A DNA stretch of 64,000 nucleotides from Pseudophaeomoniella oleicola (lineage: Eukaryota > Ascomycota > Eurotiomycetes > Phaeomoniellales > Phaeomoniellaceae), in NCBI GenBank assembly GCA_003868215.1, contig QWDQ01000001.1:744001-808000 (forward strand). Direction: 5' to 3'. This document shows, in pieces, positions 1 to 10,216 of the stretch. Position numbers and translations under genes: made by a program. The notes beneath the pieces are model-generated. The model made no database searches. It saw only the letters and a program-made list of their open reading frames with translations, and was not told the origin of the DNA. The first letter of the stretch is position 1. The number at the start of each line of letters is the position of its first letter.

Positions 1-2
1 GC

Positions 3-662
3 AGCCTTGAAAGGGTCCATCTCAGCTACTGCGTCAATCTCACCATTCATGTAATCCAGGCCTCGTTCCGCTGTCGCTACTGTTCTCTCGGCTGACATAT
101 CCATTCACAGGGCGTTCATCAACTTTTGCAAGCATGTCCAAGGCTTACGCATCTATCTCTGACAGGCGTCCAAGCTTTTCATAATCGTGACGACTTGACG
201 AGGTTCTGCCGCGAAGCACCTCAGGAATTCACCAATCTACAGCGAGATGTTTTTTGCGTCTTTTCCGGAGAAGGGGTATCCCGGTTAAGAGATTATCTCA
301 ATATGGAAGCCGAGCAGGAGCGCAGGGACCAACCGCAAGATGACGATATATCTATTGACGAAGACAATGAGAATGGCGGTGTTTTTGTGACTATGGGCGG
401 CCATGCATCAGCGGGAATGCCGGTCGTAGTGGTCGGCGCTGGCGGTGAAGTTGTACAGACAATGTACCAAGAACTCCCTGTCGATCTCGATGATGATGAA
501 GAGGCCGTTGATGGTGATGATGAGCAGGACGGCGACACAGGCCCTGACGTGGCTGCAATGACGGGTTCCATGCAGATGACCGGTATTGCGGACCCAATGC
601 ATGTTGATGGCACCCCCAACCAACAGAACGACTTTATCATGAATCACGACATACCACAATGA
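3..662 (+). CDS. grrA: GRR1-type F-box/LRR protein of the SCF ubiquitin ligase, 3' end only
   Basis: This is the C-terminal part of a substrate receptor of the SCF E3 ubiquitin ligase; the F-box and most leucine-rich repeats lie beyond the left edge. Exon parts are 3-50 and 111-662, with a phase-0 intron at 51-110. Residues before the intron (RVHLSYCVNLTI) are a typical last LRR, followed by LTHLSLTGVQAF, FCREAPQEF and the conserved FCVFSGEGVSRLRDYLN segment. The tail is acidic and low in complexity (runs of D and E), as in fungal Grr1 proteins. In yeasts and Aspergillus Grr1/GrrA marks cyclins, nutrient-signalling and meiotic proteins for degradation; that role is family knowledge, not seen here. 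It converges on the rvt gene with about 740 bp between. Identification is firm, though the full length is unknown. Confidence 0.88.
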
Positions 663-1404
663 CGCCCATCCACCGATCGTGGGGATGGTTTATGAAACAT
701 CAAAAGCAGAGAATCTTATTATGGGTAGCGGTATTTATCATGTGGGATTACAGGTCTATCGTCCCGGGTGCTGTGATGCCAGCTGAAGATGGACGTCTAT
801 TTACGATGCCTTCAGCTAGCAGCATTGTCGAGTCTCTTATTTGCAAAGCAAGATATCCCCTTGTGTGTGACGTTTTCGAATGCGCATCTGGGAAGTGGGG
901 CCAAAGTGAAAGAAACAACGGCGTTCATTTTCTTTTTCCTTTACTTTTCCATTATTTTCATTTTCCGAACATGTCTCCTCCATGTTTCCTGTCAAAATGC
1001 TGTATATCTCAATGAGGGTTTTGTTTTGGGGGGTGATGTCGTCGAGTTAGATACTTTAGTTGTGTGGGTGTGAGCTAATTCTGTTATTGTTCTTCCCCTT
1101 TACGCTTTGAATATTGACGGGCGATACATATGTACCTACTTCTTCATACCTTAGTACTCCGATACTTCATCATGGTGCACTGATCAGGCCCAAGTGTATG
1201 TTTTGTCTGCGTTGTAGATACATACATAGTAATGTAAAAGTGACCCGAAGTCGTTCATTCACTGTTCGGCTCCTAGTCAAGGCTGAACCGAAGTTTCCGG
1301 CAGGGATAGCAAGCAATTATCGCAATACCCAACGGCTCCCCTTCAACATATACACATACACACACACGTACACACGTACAGCATTTACGGTTATACCACT
1401 CATT
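663..1404. other. Convergent intergenic region between grrA and rvt
   Basis: These 742 bp hold the 3' untranslated ends of the two flanking convergent genes. A short CA/TACA-rich microsatellite lies near 1347-1381. I see no further gene. Confidence 0.5.
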
Positions 1405-4400
1405 TCACTCCTGCCACTTAACCCTCCCACTCCTAAACAAATTGACCATTCCCATCGGCAACAGCCCCGGCTCGACGATCGTGAACCCTCCAAACCGGTC
1501 GATGATCTCCGGCCCGTACAGCTGAGCGACCCACTTCCAATACGGATCCATCGAATGCCAGTCCGAGACGATGCCTCCTCGCACGTTCTGGCGGGTTGTT
1601 GCTGCTGCTGGCAACGCGTTCAAGGCTTTCTGGACTTTGCCGCCGGCGTAGGTCTCGATGGGTTGTTCTTCGGCGGTGGGAGTGTCGAGGAGCTTGGAGT
1701 ATACGGTGTATAAGTCGCCGCCGCCGCCTGGGTAGGAGCCGTAGGGTAGGGTTTCGCGGTATTTGGTGTATTCGGCAAAGGACATGAAGGTGTCGTCTTC
1801 GGGGCGGAAGTTGGGATCGTCAAGCTGATCTTGCCATTTTCTGACGTCGCGGGTTTCCCAGGTCTTCTTCGCTTGGGCGTAGGCTTTTCGTTCTGAGATG
1901 AAAAACTCGTCGAGTAGGTGGGAAGGGTTCTCGATGACGTTGTCACGGACGTTGAGCAGGTCGATAAACGGATTGCGAAGTTCAAGACCACCAAGTTCGA
2001 TTGGGAAGTAAAAATACCCGTCTGGGATGTTGTTCACGCCAAATCGTTGCTCAATCGTGCGTTTGAGATAGTCGAGGACGTTGCCGCTGTCATTCAATCC
2101 ATTATTGTCGCTTTTGGAAAATATGACCCGCTGGATCTGATGAAGTGTTGAGAGCATGTTGTCGACGTGTTCTCGGCCGAAGCAATTCGCCGGTCTGCCA
2201 AAGTTGGACGTGAAGAAGGTAGTTGCATACGTATTCCATGCCTGGATCCAGGCAAACACACTCTGTTCCTGAGACTGAAGTTGTCGGCCTAACTCCTGGA
2301 TATGCTCTTCCACCACCCTCCTGTCGATCTCAAAACGCCCAGAGTCAGGATCGAGGGCCAACATCCCCCATCTGATTCTACCTTTCGGGAGGGTCATCTC
2401 CGGATCATTGTGGGATTCGCCTTCTGCGGAAACCTTCTGCTCAATAGGGATTCGAACACTGCCTGATTTGACACTGTCCAAAGACACTTCCATTGTCTTA
2501 CAGAATGTTCCGACAGTCTTCCAGGCCTCTAGACAAATGCCGTGATCTGCGGACCAAAACCAAAAGTCATCGTATACACGCCAGAGGATTTCACCTTCAG
2601 TGGCTTTGTTGACGGCATAATCGAGACAAAAGAGTATGAGCTCCCCAAACAGGTCGGTGAGTACATGCGAACCAGGAGAACCGCGCTTACGCAAGCGAGG
2701 TGCCGTCACGCTGTCGTCGCTGAATCTGAGGGGCGCTTCGAGGAATTTTCGAAAGAAGCCTAGCCATTTCTCTGATACCCCGAAGAAAGAAAGGATCGAG
2801 TATATTGTGGCATGGGGCATCGATGAATTCCAAGATTCAAACTGGGATCTGAAAGCAGTGATCTCACCGTGAATCCGTGTTTTGATAAGGATGTCTGTAG
2901 ACAGAAGGTGCAACAGATTCTGTTTTGCTTCCATTGCATTTTTAGGCTTGGTACCGTGGTATTCGTCATTGAGCTCTTCATGATACAAGGTTGCATCTGC
3001 GAGCGGATTTGGGTCAGCATTATACTCTTCATCGTACAAGGTTGTATCTGCCAGCGAGTTTTCTTGATAACGCTCAGGATCTCGCTGACCCACTGCACGC
3101 TTCTGTTTGGCTGGAAGCCATGGTTGTCCGTTGGGGAGCACAGCTTTTCGGGCCGTCTGTTTGAGCCTTCTGGGTCGCTTCCGAGGTATCGCACTCCCGG
3201 CATCATCGGTCCCAATTTCGGCCTCTTCTTCCCCTTCCTTGGCGACGATGCTCTGCTTTTCAGTATCAGGCAGTTGAGAAAGAAAGTAGCCCGTCCGATA
3301 GATGCGTTGTTTCTTTGACTGTATATTTGAACCGTGCGGTAGTGCACCCAGATAGTAAGCCCTTCTCTTGATGTCAACTGGAGGTATACATTTCTGAGGA
3401 GACTTCCACACCCCCTTGAACCTTCGGAAATCAGATAGGCTTCTTTTGAAAAAGACGGACCATTTGACTCCTACGAATTGCAAGAAGATTGCCTGCAGCA
3501 GATCTTCATGCATGTAGATATTGTATATTCCATTGAGTTGCCGTCTCTCCTCCACTTGTACTTCCTCGCCCCATGACCAAGATGACAATGCAGCAATGCG
3601 CATGTTAAGCACGTCCATTATCTCATTCAAGACGGTAACATTGCCGTCAAAATCTTTCAGCACAGCACGTTTCTCGTCCGTCAGGAGGTCCGACACTAAC
3701 AAGCCAGTTATACACCAGCGAAGATTGGTCAAATTGAATTTTTCGAAGAGGCTCATTTTCTCCTCGAAATCCTTCACGTTTTCCCGGATCATTTTCAAGG
3801 CATCCTCTACCTCATTCGTTTCGTCAGGATGGCTGCTGAAAAGGCCGAGAAGGTAGTTCGATAGACTATCAAGGTCGACATTCGCTGCTTCGAAGGCAGC
3901 CTCTTCCCATTTCCTTCTCGACTCGAGTTTGGCCCCTTCACTCACTTTCTCAAAGTCTTCAGACATCTCTGTATCTTCAGCATCCGAACGTGCCCTTTCC
4001 TGATTCATTGACAGCCATTCCATTGTCAGTTGCCCGTACAAGGCCGCATACTCGAATTTCAATGAATGGGTATTGAGATGTTGAAGTAGTGTGCTTTGCC
4101 ATTCTTGCATCAGCCTTGGTGATACAGACGGATCGTGACGAGCTTGTGCTATGAACCGATCAATGTTTTTGAGGTCAATCTCCAATTGAGCATTCCTGAT
4201 TTCACTACTATTGATGGTATTGGAAACTGTGGACATATAAAGACTGTTCTTCATCCACGTGTACACAGGAAAACAGTTCTTCATTCCCGCTGATAGCTCG
4301 GCGATGCTGCCCAAGGCGTCATCTTGCTTCTGGATTGCATCTCTGATGGCTTTCCTTTGCTCTTCAAATCGGGCACGTTTCTTGGAGAGCTCATTCAGCT

Positions 4401-4455
4401 TTGTAGTGGTGATGTCTTGGAGGGTCCGAGAGAAAATACTGCCTGACGACGCCAT
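1405..4455 (-). CDS. rvt: rvt-type cellular reverse-transcriptase-related protein (1016 aa)
   Basis: Intact single-exon gene for a protein of the rvt family, single-copy reverse-transcriptase-related genes kept by fungi and some bacteria as host genes (family described by Gladyshev and Arkhipova). Visible features: a charged N-terminal helix rich in K, E, R and Q (about residues 15-50), expected to be coiled coil; a long central part; then the RT core. The core shows VLTDLFGELILFCLDYAVN followed by WRVYDDFWFW, with the metal-binding pair at D629-D630 (bases 2566-2571). Downstream, FPIELGGLELRNPF resembles the thumb-proximal part of group II intron-like RTs. Basic, lysine-rich stretches near residues 380-450 sit where the family has its long insertion loop. 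No terminal repeats, gag, integrase or nuclease domain is present, so it is not a mobile element. Cellular function is unknown; the Neurospora homologue polymerises nucleotides in vitro. Confidence 0.8.
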   Translation of the reverse strand: MASSGSIFSRTLQDITTTKLNELSKKRARFEEQRKAIRDAIQKQDDALGSIAELSAGMKNCFPVYTWMKNSLYMSTVSNTINSSEIRNAQLEIDLKNIDRFIAQARHDPSVSPRLMQEWQSTLLQHLNTHSLKFEYAALYGQLTMEWLSMNQERARSDAEDTEMSEDFEKVSEGAKLESRRKWEEAAFEAANVDLDSLSNYLLGLFSSHPDETNEVEDALKMIRENVKDFEEKMSLFEKFNLTNLRWCITGLLVSDLLTDEKRAVLKDFDGNVTVLNEIMDVLNMRIAALSSWSWGEEVQVEERRQLNGIYNIYMHEDLLQAIFLQFVGVKWSVFFKRSLSDFRRFKGVWKSPQKCIPPVDIKRRAYYLGALPHGSNIQSKKQRIYRTGYFLSQLPDTEKQSIVAKEGEEEAEIGTDDAGSAIPRKRPRRLKQTARKAVLPNGQPWLPAKQKRAVGQRDPERYQENSLADTTLYDEEYNADPNPLADATLYHEELNDEYHGTKPKNAMEAKQNLLHLLSTDILIKTRIHGEITAFRSQFESWNSSMPHATIYSILSFFGVSEKWLGFFRKFLEAPLRFSDDSVTAPRLRKRGSPGSHVLTDLFGELILFCLDYAVNKATEGEILWRVYDDFWFWSADHGICLEAWKTVGTFCKTMEVSLDSVKSGSVRIPIEQKVSAEGESHNDPEMTLPKGRIRWGMLALDPDSGRFEIDRRVVEEHIQELGRQLQSQEQSVFAWIQAWNTYATTFFTSNFGRPANCFGREHVDNMLSTLHQIQRVIFSKSDNNGLNDSGNVLDYLKRTIEQRFGVNNIPDGYFYFPIELGGLELRNPFIDLLNVRDNVIENPSHLLDEFFISERKAYAQAKKTWETRDVRKWQDQLDDPNFRPEDDTFMSFAEYTKYRETLPYGSYPGGGGDLYTVYSKLLDTPTAEEQPIETYAGGKVQKALNALPAAATTRQNVRGGIVSDWHSMDPYWKWVAQLYGPEIIDRFGGFTIVEPGLLPMGMVNLFRSGRVKWQE

Positions 4456-6061
4456 GGTGACTGGTGTATGTAGAGGAACCAGGAGGTTGTCGGCTGTTAC
4501 GCCGGGTCAGACGACAAACAGGGAGGACAGCCATATCTATATATGTTCGAAAGTACCTAGGTTGGTAGGTAGATAGGCACCAGCTTGTGTGGGGCGAAAT
4601 TCGAATCCGTACTGTTGCCTGGACTACTACGGTACATAGTATACATACATATCTTAGGATTCAGTATCGAGCAGCCGTTCATCCGTTCATGTGTAGGTAC
4701 GGATTACGCCCCATACTACCTAATTACGTAGTAGTTGGTCGAGACTGCAGAGATCAGTGATTGACAGAAAGGAACCGGTCCGACTCTATGGAAGACTATA
4801 GGATGAATATTTGTCCGAATGCGGTATAGCTTCAGACCTTTCGATCATCTGCTTACTCGATAATTAGGTTTCTACCTAAGGTAGGTAATTAGTGATGGTA
4901 ATAGTACTTGCTACAGAGCACCCAACGCGTCGATAGCAGTGGAACTCGAAGTCGGTGGTCAGGCTAGCATAGTTGCACTGAAGTCCTTCGGGAACTGCTC
5001 TTGGATTGAAAAATGTCTTCCGCCGTCAGCTTCAGCGCGTTTCCTCTTGAGGTTCTCGTTCATCTTTACTGGCTTGTTACTAAGCAATCTCGCATGGGTC
5101 TGGATTCTGGTAGCGCTGGCAAGGATCATCAAGCTAGGGCGTCCGCTAATGTTCAGGACGAACCATTCATTTCAAGGCGGTTATCTGTCCCAACTGTCAG
5201 CTTGTTACGATGTTGCTACATTGGGGAAGGAATTTCTCCGGAGCGGGATCGATTAGATCAGGAGGCAGTAGCCCTGTTGTGCGACCCGTTTCTCGAGCAG
5301 GGCATCTAGTTGCCATGAAACATCAGGCTGATCTAAAAGATAGCAACCACCCCTTTCTCCCCGTCTTTTACATCCTGAGATACATATTTCTCCGGACAGG
5401 ATCCTTGGCAGAAGAGCTACATACCTATGTAGCCGAGCTCCCCGCTTGTTCTTAGCTTGAACCATGACAATTCTAGAGTATGCGGGGTGCAATCATGTCC
5501 CCTTCGACAACCCAGCTCGAGAGCGGGAGAAGAAGAATGACAATAGTCTCCAACATAGATCAATATGATCATCCTGCGGACAGGCCCAGCAATTTCAGGC
5601 AGAGAATCATGAGTCATTGTCAGGAACCAACGACCGGCTGTTTGAGGCGGCTTCCAGGTACCAAACGCAGAACTGATGTTATTCGACTCGCTTGATCGGC
5701 TGGACAAACAGACGTCGAAGGCACGGCTGACATGAGGCCTTGGCACAGTAGTCGAACCTTCGTTTGGCACGGCGCTCTTGATTTCCACCACTGGTGTCAC
5801 TTTTTGTGACATTGGCCTACGGCCCATCGTCTTGATCATGATGTTTCATCCTGCACCATCTTGCATGTGATCTTTTACGCATTTTAAATCACTTTAATCC
5901 ACCAATGCTCACCGGAGAATGAGCCGAGCGTGGTTCAAACTTACCGTGGCTTGCGGTCTATGTTCAGGTGCAAAAGTATAAAATGATGGCCTTGGACTGG
6001 TCTCGTTGCGAGAGATACCGACCGAGAGAGAACGATCTACTCATTTCAAACATCGGTCATT
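4456..6061. other. 1.6-kb intergenic region with divergent promoters
   Basis: This holds the upstream regions of rvt (leftward) and the GH43 gene (rightward). There are several short ACCTAGGTAGGT-like strings (4555-4575, 4866-4890) and a TATA box near 5977. Short open frames occur but none resembles a protein; one (5013-5100) faintly recalls an F-box start and is discussed under findings. Confidence 0.4.
5977..5983 (+). promoter_or_regulatory. TATA box of the GH43 gene
   Basis: TATAAAA lies 79 nt upstream of the GH43 start codon, leaving a short leader of roughly 40-50 nt if transcription begins 30 bp downstream. A CCAAT string lies near 5900. The assignment is by position and sequence only. 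Confidence 0.55.
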
Positions 6062-7213
6062 ATGATGCTTCTCCGGTGCTTGTCCATCTTGACGGCACTT
6101 GTCTCCTTGGTTGACTGTGCTACTTATACAAATCCTTTGAAGAACCCGAATGGAAGTGATCCTTTCATTGTCTATACTGGTGGATACTATTACTTGTTGA
6201 CAACAACATGGACCGATGTGGAAATGACAAGAGCCACCACCCTGAACGGCCTAAAGACTGGTAGCAGGAGGGTCGCGTGGACCGATACGACCGCCAGCAG
6301 ATGCTGCAATGTTTGGGCCCCTGAAGTGCATTACTTTGACGGCACGTGAGTAATTCCCCCCGGGGGATTGAAAACGTGTGAATCTGACTTCATCTCTATA
6401 GCTGGTACCTGTATTACACGGCTGGCGAAACTACTGATCTCGATGGACAAAGGATGCATGTACTCAGAGGTCAGTGATTGTGTCATATTGTATTTATCTT
6501 CTGACACGATCTATCGTAGGCGGCGCCACTCCTTGGGATACTTTTACATACTCAAATCGATTGACCTCGGCCTGGGGCATCGACGGCACTGTCCTTCGGT
6601 TTACAGACGCCAACTATCTCGTATACTCATGCCAGTCTGGAGGGTTGCAATCTCTCTGTGCAGCGCACCTGACCAATCCCACGACCATCGGCACCCCAAG
6701 CGTAATCTCACAACCAACACGCCCTTGGGAGACGATAGACGCGGCCGTGAATGAAGGTCCAGCGGCCATGTACCACGGAGGACATACGTATCTCACTTAC
6801 AGCGCAAGTTACTGCTGGTCAGCCAATTACTCACTCGGACTGCTTACTTGGAACGGTGGTGATCCTCTTTCTGCATCTTCGTGGCATAAAGACGGACCGG
6901 TGCTGACATCTGCGAATGCTAACTACGGAACTGGGCACAATGGGTAAGCCAGAAAGCACACATATTTATTTTATTGTCCGTCTTGTCTACCTATTTTCAT
7001 TGCTGATGCGCCGTGATTATGTTCAGATTCTTCACTAGCCCTGATAATAGCGAGATTTGGCTCGTCTACCACGCTACATCCAATAGCGCCGGTGCCTGTG
7101 ATGGGAACAGGTACACCATGGCAGAAGTTATGAGATGGAACTCAGATGGTACACCGCATTTCGGCGTTCCGCCGAGACTGTCGACTGTCCTCCAAGGGCC
7201 ATCTGGTGAATGA
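6062..7213 (+). CDS. Secreted glycoside hydrolase family 43 enzyme (320 aa)
   Basis: Predicted extracellular arabinan- or xylan-side-chain hydrolase with a five-bladed beta-propeller. Exons: 6062-6345, 6402-6469, 6520-6943 and 7027-7213; introns of 56, 50 and 83 nt have GT/AG ends and the phases agree. The first 19 residues (MMLLRCLSILTALVSLVDC) form a signal peptide. GH43 marks: D33 in NGSDPF (catalytic base position), VWAPEVHYFDG, E196 in VNEGPAAMY (general acid position) and GHNGFF near the end of exon 3, followed by IWLVYHA. The length suits a single-domain GH43 with no carbohydrate-binding module. Substrate (arabinofuranoside or xyloside) cannot be told from sequence alone. A TATA box lies 79 nt upstream. 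Confidence 0.85.
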
Positions 7214-7761
7214 TCGAGGATCACGACCCCCAAAGGAAGAGGAGGCGGAGCGACGAATTATGGTAGGAATCAGATAGTAAATGGTAGTATAGTTCGTCAT
7301 CTGTGAGCGCAGTGGGAGAAGAAGAAAGTGGCTCGATTTACAAGCGAGTCACTCATACTAAGATATAGGTATCTTAGATAACAGCTACTGCGTTCCGTTT
7401 CATAAAAATACGAAATCTTTGAACAGGACTCTAGCTTTCTCTAGCTTTCAGAGCCTTCCGGAAGCGAGTCAAATCCCGACCTGACATCTCGGTTTGATGC
7501 TAAAGAGAGAAACATAGCCTCTCAACCCTCGGCTCGCAATACGAATGCTTGACTCCCTTGTCCGATTATCTCGTTGTGTTTCCGCAGGTCCAGATTTTGT
7601 TTCAGGCGAGACATCTTTGATATAAGGGTCTTTTGTCGCAGGCGCCATGACTGTCGACGTGGTCCATATCGCGGACTGCCTGCCCTCGAAACTACGGAGA
7701 TGATCTTTGAGAAGGTCACATTCGCGTTGCACCTTCCTGATGTCGAGGTCAACAGAAGGCC

Positions 7762-7768
7762 TTATAAG
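7762..7768 (+). promoter_or_regulatory. TATA-like box upstream of the 89-aa gene
   Basis: TTATAAG lies 91 bp before the start codon at 7859, a workable distance for a short CA-rich leader. Evidence is position and sequence only. Confidence 0.35.
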
Positions 7769-7819
7769 TATCGTACTACACCGTCTTCACTGTCTTCTCT
7801 ATTCTCAACAAAACATCAA

Positions 7820-7857
7820 CACCACCACCACCACCACCACCACCAACAACAACAACA
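7820..7857 (+). repeat. (CAC)n(CAA)n microsatellite in a leader
   Basis: About nine CAC units followed by about four CAA units end immediately before an ATG at 7859. Unstructured CA-rich 5' leaders of this kind are common in highly expressed fungal mRNAs. Confidence 0.8.
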
Positions 7858-7858
7858 A

Positions 7859-8128
7859 ATGTCCGGCCGAGGCCTCTCCGTCCGCCTCGCCATCCCCGGG
7901 GCCGTCGACAGGGTTTTTGCCGCCGGCGACGCCGTCGCGGAGGCCAAGTTGGCCCGCAGCCGTGCCCGCGAGGCCCTTGCGGGTGCCGAGGACGCCGCCT
8001 GGCGGGCGATCTACCGCCACAAGGTCGAGAGGGCGCCACAAGGTCGAGAGGGCGCCACAAGGTCGAGAGGGCGCCACAAGCTCGAGAGGGCGGCTCTCGA
8101 GGCGCTGCGGCGCAACCTGGGCGGTTGA
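7859..8128 (+). CDS. Small basic alanine/arginine-rich protein with an out-of-frame tandem repeat (89 aa)
   Basis: Not recognised. The start follows a CA-rich leader ending CAACAACAA-ATG, with a TATA-like box 91 bp upstream. The coding sequence is very GC-rich compared with its surroundings. The protein begins MSGRGLSVRLAIPG, continues with an alanine/glutamate/arginine-rich, probably helical stretch (residues 20-50), then an arginine-rich part made by a 19-bp repeat at 8021-8096, and ends ALEALRRNLGG. Because 19 is not a multiple of three, the three perfect copies are read in three frames, giving HKVERAP, GREGAT and RSRGRH; the fourth, diverged copy returns to the first frame (HKLERA). Charge suggests nucleic-acid or membrane-surface binding, but this is inference. 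It could instead be a non-coding transcript or a chance open frame. Confidence 0.45.
   Translation: MSGRGLSVRLAIPGAVDRVFAAGDAVAEAKLARSRAREALAGAEDAAWRAIYRHKVERAPQGREGATRSRGRHKLERAALEALRRNLGG
8021..8096 (+). repeat. 19-bp tandem repeat, three perfect copies plus one diverged
   Basis: Perfect units of AAGGTCGAGAGGGCGCCAC occupy 8021-8039, 8040-8058 and 8059-8077; a fourth unit with several changes covers 8078-8096. Three units make 57 bp, so the reading frame of the host gene is restored. Confidence 0.95.
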
Positions 8129-8396
8129 GGCGGTGGCAATTAGTCTGTAAGTAACATACATTTCTTTGCATCTTCTGTCCCTTGCACAGCACAGCACAAG
8201 TATTCTTATGGGCGGCGAAATCGGACTCTCAAGCCTCCCCGTGGCAACCGCGTGGTTAAAACCAGCCGCAAATTTGCGGAGAGAGACGTTACATGTACCT
8301 AAGCAATCTACTTTCATGCACCTATATAGCAGATAGGCAGATAGACCAATGATGAAATCAAAGTCTTCAACCTCCAGCAAGACTTCTAGTTGAAGG

Positions 8397-10098
8397 TCAT
8401 GGCGGCACGCACACTAGGACTTTCTGTTCTATCTGAATCTGCTGCAACGAGATGGGCCGAATGGCCTGGCTTGAAAGCATTAGATAGTGAATTGCATCGC
8501 CATGAGAGTTGATAGCAGCTTCATTCAGCCGTTCGTGAACCAAATTGAGTCTGCAACCGTCATACTGATATATGACGGCTTCCCAAGCCTGGATTACAGA
8601 TGGTTCCATAGTCAATTTCCATGTGCCTCTCCAAGTAATTGTAGCTTCATGTATATTGCGGAACACCTGATACCTGAACAGCGCCGCCAAGCCTTGTCTT
8701 CCGTTCCAAATCTCCATTGTTTCCAGTTGTGGCATCTTCATGGCCGCTGCCGCCGCTGCCTGAAGCATAACTCCAATCTCAGTCGGATCCTCGTCCGGCG
8801 TAAGTAGTTTTGAAGTAAGCACAAGCGAGGTTAGCTTCGACCACTCCCAAGAGGGTTCGATCTCAAAGAAATGGCTAGCATCTACGATGAAGGATGCTGC
8901 GAGATGCTCAAGCTTGAGGCTGGCGAGTGCAACCATCCGACTGACAGCTGGGGCTGAGTTGCGGTAATTGTCACATCCGCTCAAGTCAACCCCGAGCTGG
9001 AATAGCTGCATGATAGCTGGGTACTGTTCATTAAAGTTTTCGAAGACAACAAGTCTCTTGAGATTATTGTTGAATCGTGGGATAGACTCGAAAAGATATT
9101 GGAAACCTAGAGAACAGATGCGGTTTATTAGCAACAGTGTACCTATGCAAATGAGAGCGAGCAACAATGTGGGCAGGTATGCAACAGTACTCACTTATAT
9201 CTGTATGGCGCTGTAAACAGTCCCATTCCCTCCAGGGCTCGTAGTGAACTTCCTGGAGTCTGGGAAAACGAGCGAGCATATGTGCAAGCGAGCCTGGCTT
9301 CCATCTCCGGCGGTTCTGTTGCCGGAGAAGTAGACTGGTTACCGCCGGGACCGATGGAAGCTGATCCCACCATTGGAGCTCTAATTTCTCACTATCAAAC
9401 GGTCCCTCCTCCATAACGGAATGAAAAACTTTGCGGATAGCACAAGCAGGCGGAGCGGAGTGTCGAAAACCGGCAACCCAGCCATGTTGAGGATCATCAT
9501 AGACTTCGTTTAATATCGTCTGCTCTATACCACCACCTGGCATATCTGAAGCGATATCGGGCATAAAGGTCAGATATTTAAACCAATGTTTTGAGTCACT
9601 AGGCGAGTAGATACTAATATCGAGTACCAAATCGCCGTTAAGGTCCCATGTGCTTAGAATCGAGAACAGATTTTGGAATGCCGTGGTGATAGGACAGCCA
9701 TCTGCATCGCTGATACTGAATGCCTCCACCCACTCCACGTCTGTGAACATTCCACGGGCAGGCGCGCACTTGGCACAGCCATAGTCATCCAGTTCCAAGC
9801 AGAACCAGATATAGTCGACGAGAGCCCGATTGCGATGAATCACCGAACTAAAATCGACGAGACGCGATGGTGTCACTTTGATTCGGGCGAAGTTATATCT
9901 CTCGAGCTCTGTTTGCCACTCTCGAGACACTGTGGCCAAGCGACCCAGTGTGCAACCGTCTTGTATCAGGGCTTGTAAGATAAGAATCCGGACCTCTCTA
10001 GGCAAGCCAGCCCAACTTGAAACCATTGCTTCTTGCCAAGGAATATTGAAAACGTAGTTGATAAACCGAACTTCCACGATATCTCGTATAGCTACCAT
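8397..10098 (-). CDS. F-box-like protein of the DUF6546 type (537 aa)
   Basis: Two exons, 10098-9195 and 9106-8397, with an 88-nt intron (phase 1). Near residues 28-65 the sequence WAGLPREVRILILQAL and LATVSREWQ has the leucine, proline and tryptophan pattern of an F-box. The middle contains VTSLLLRQQNRRRWKPGSL and LQEVHYEPWREW, which I recall from the DUF6546 family of fungal F-box proteins. Such proteins usually link unknown substrates to SCF ubiquitin ligases and are numerous and fast-evolving in moulds. No substrate-binding repeat is obvious. The start codon chosen is the first ATG of the frame; a second Met at residue 25 lies just before the F-box and is also possible. Confidence 0.7.
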
Positions 10099-10216
10099 GT
10101 ATAAGGCTTGGTATGTCTTGGTAAGGCATAATAAGCACCTTATATAGGTATGTATATAAATACCTATTTACTACTCTGTAAGGTATCTACGTATTTGCAC
10201 TGGTTCGAGGCGGTGT

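Larger units (their letters stand above)
7214..7858. other. Intergenic region and leader of the 89-aa gene
   Basis: Contains the GH43 3' end, a TATA-like TTATAAG at 7762-7768 and, just before the next start codon, a CAC/CAA-rich leader. I see no gene in 7214-7760. Confidence 0.4.

Noticed and set aside
1405-4455. The rvt gene as part of a retrotransposon
   Set aside because: No terminal repeats, structural protein, nuclease or integrase domain lies around it, and the frame is intact, as in the known host gene family.
4590-4606. TTCGAATCC string resembling a tRNA B box
   Set aside because: The flanking bases do not pair as a T-stem and no A box or acceptor stem is found upstream.
7805-8128. 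CRISPR-like array at the 19-bp repeats
   Set aside because: The units are directly adjacent with no spacers and the genome is eukaryotic.
7776-8380. Minus-strand open frames of 138 and 191 codons over the 19-bp repeat
   Set aside because: They are low-complexity valine/glycine/proline-rich reflections of the CAC/CAA leader and GC-rich coding region, with no start context or family features.
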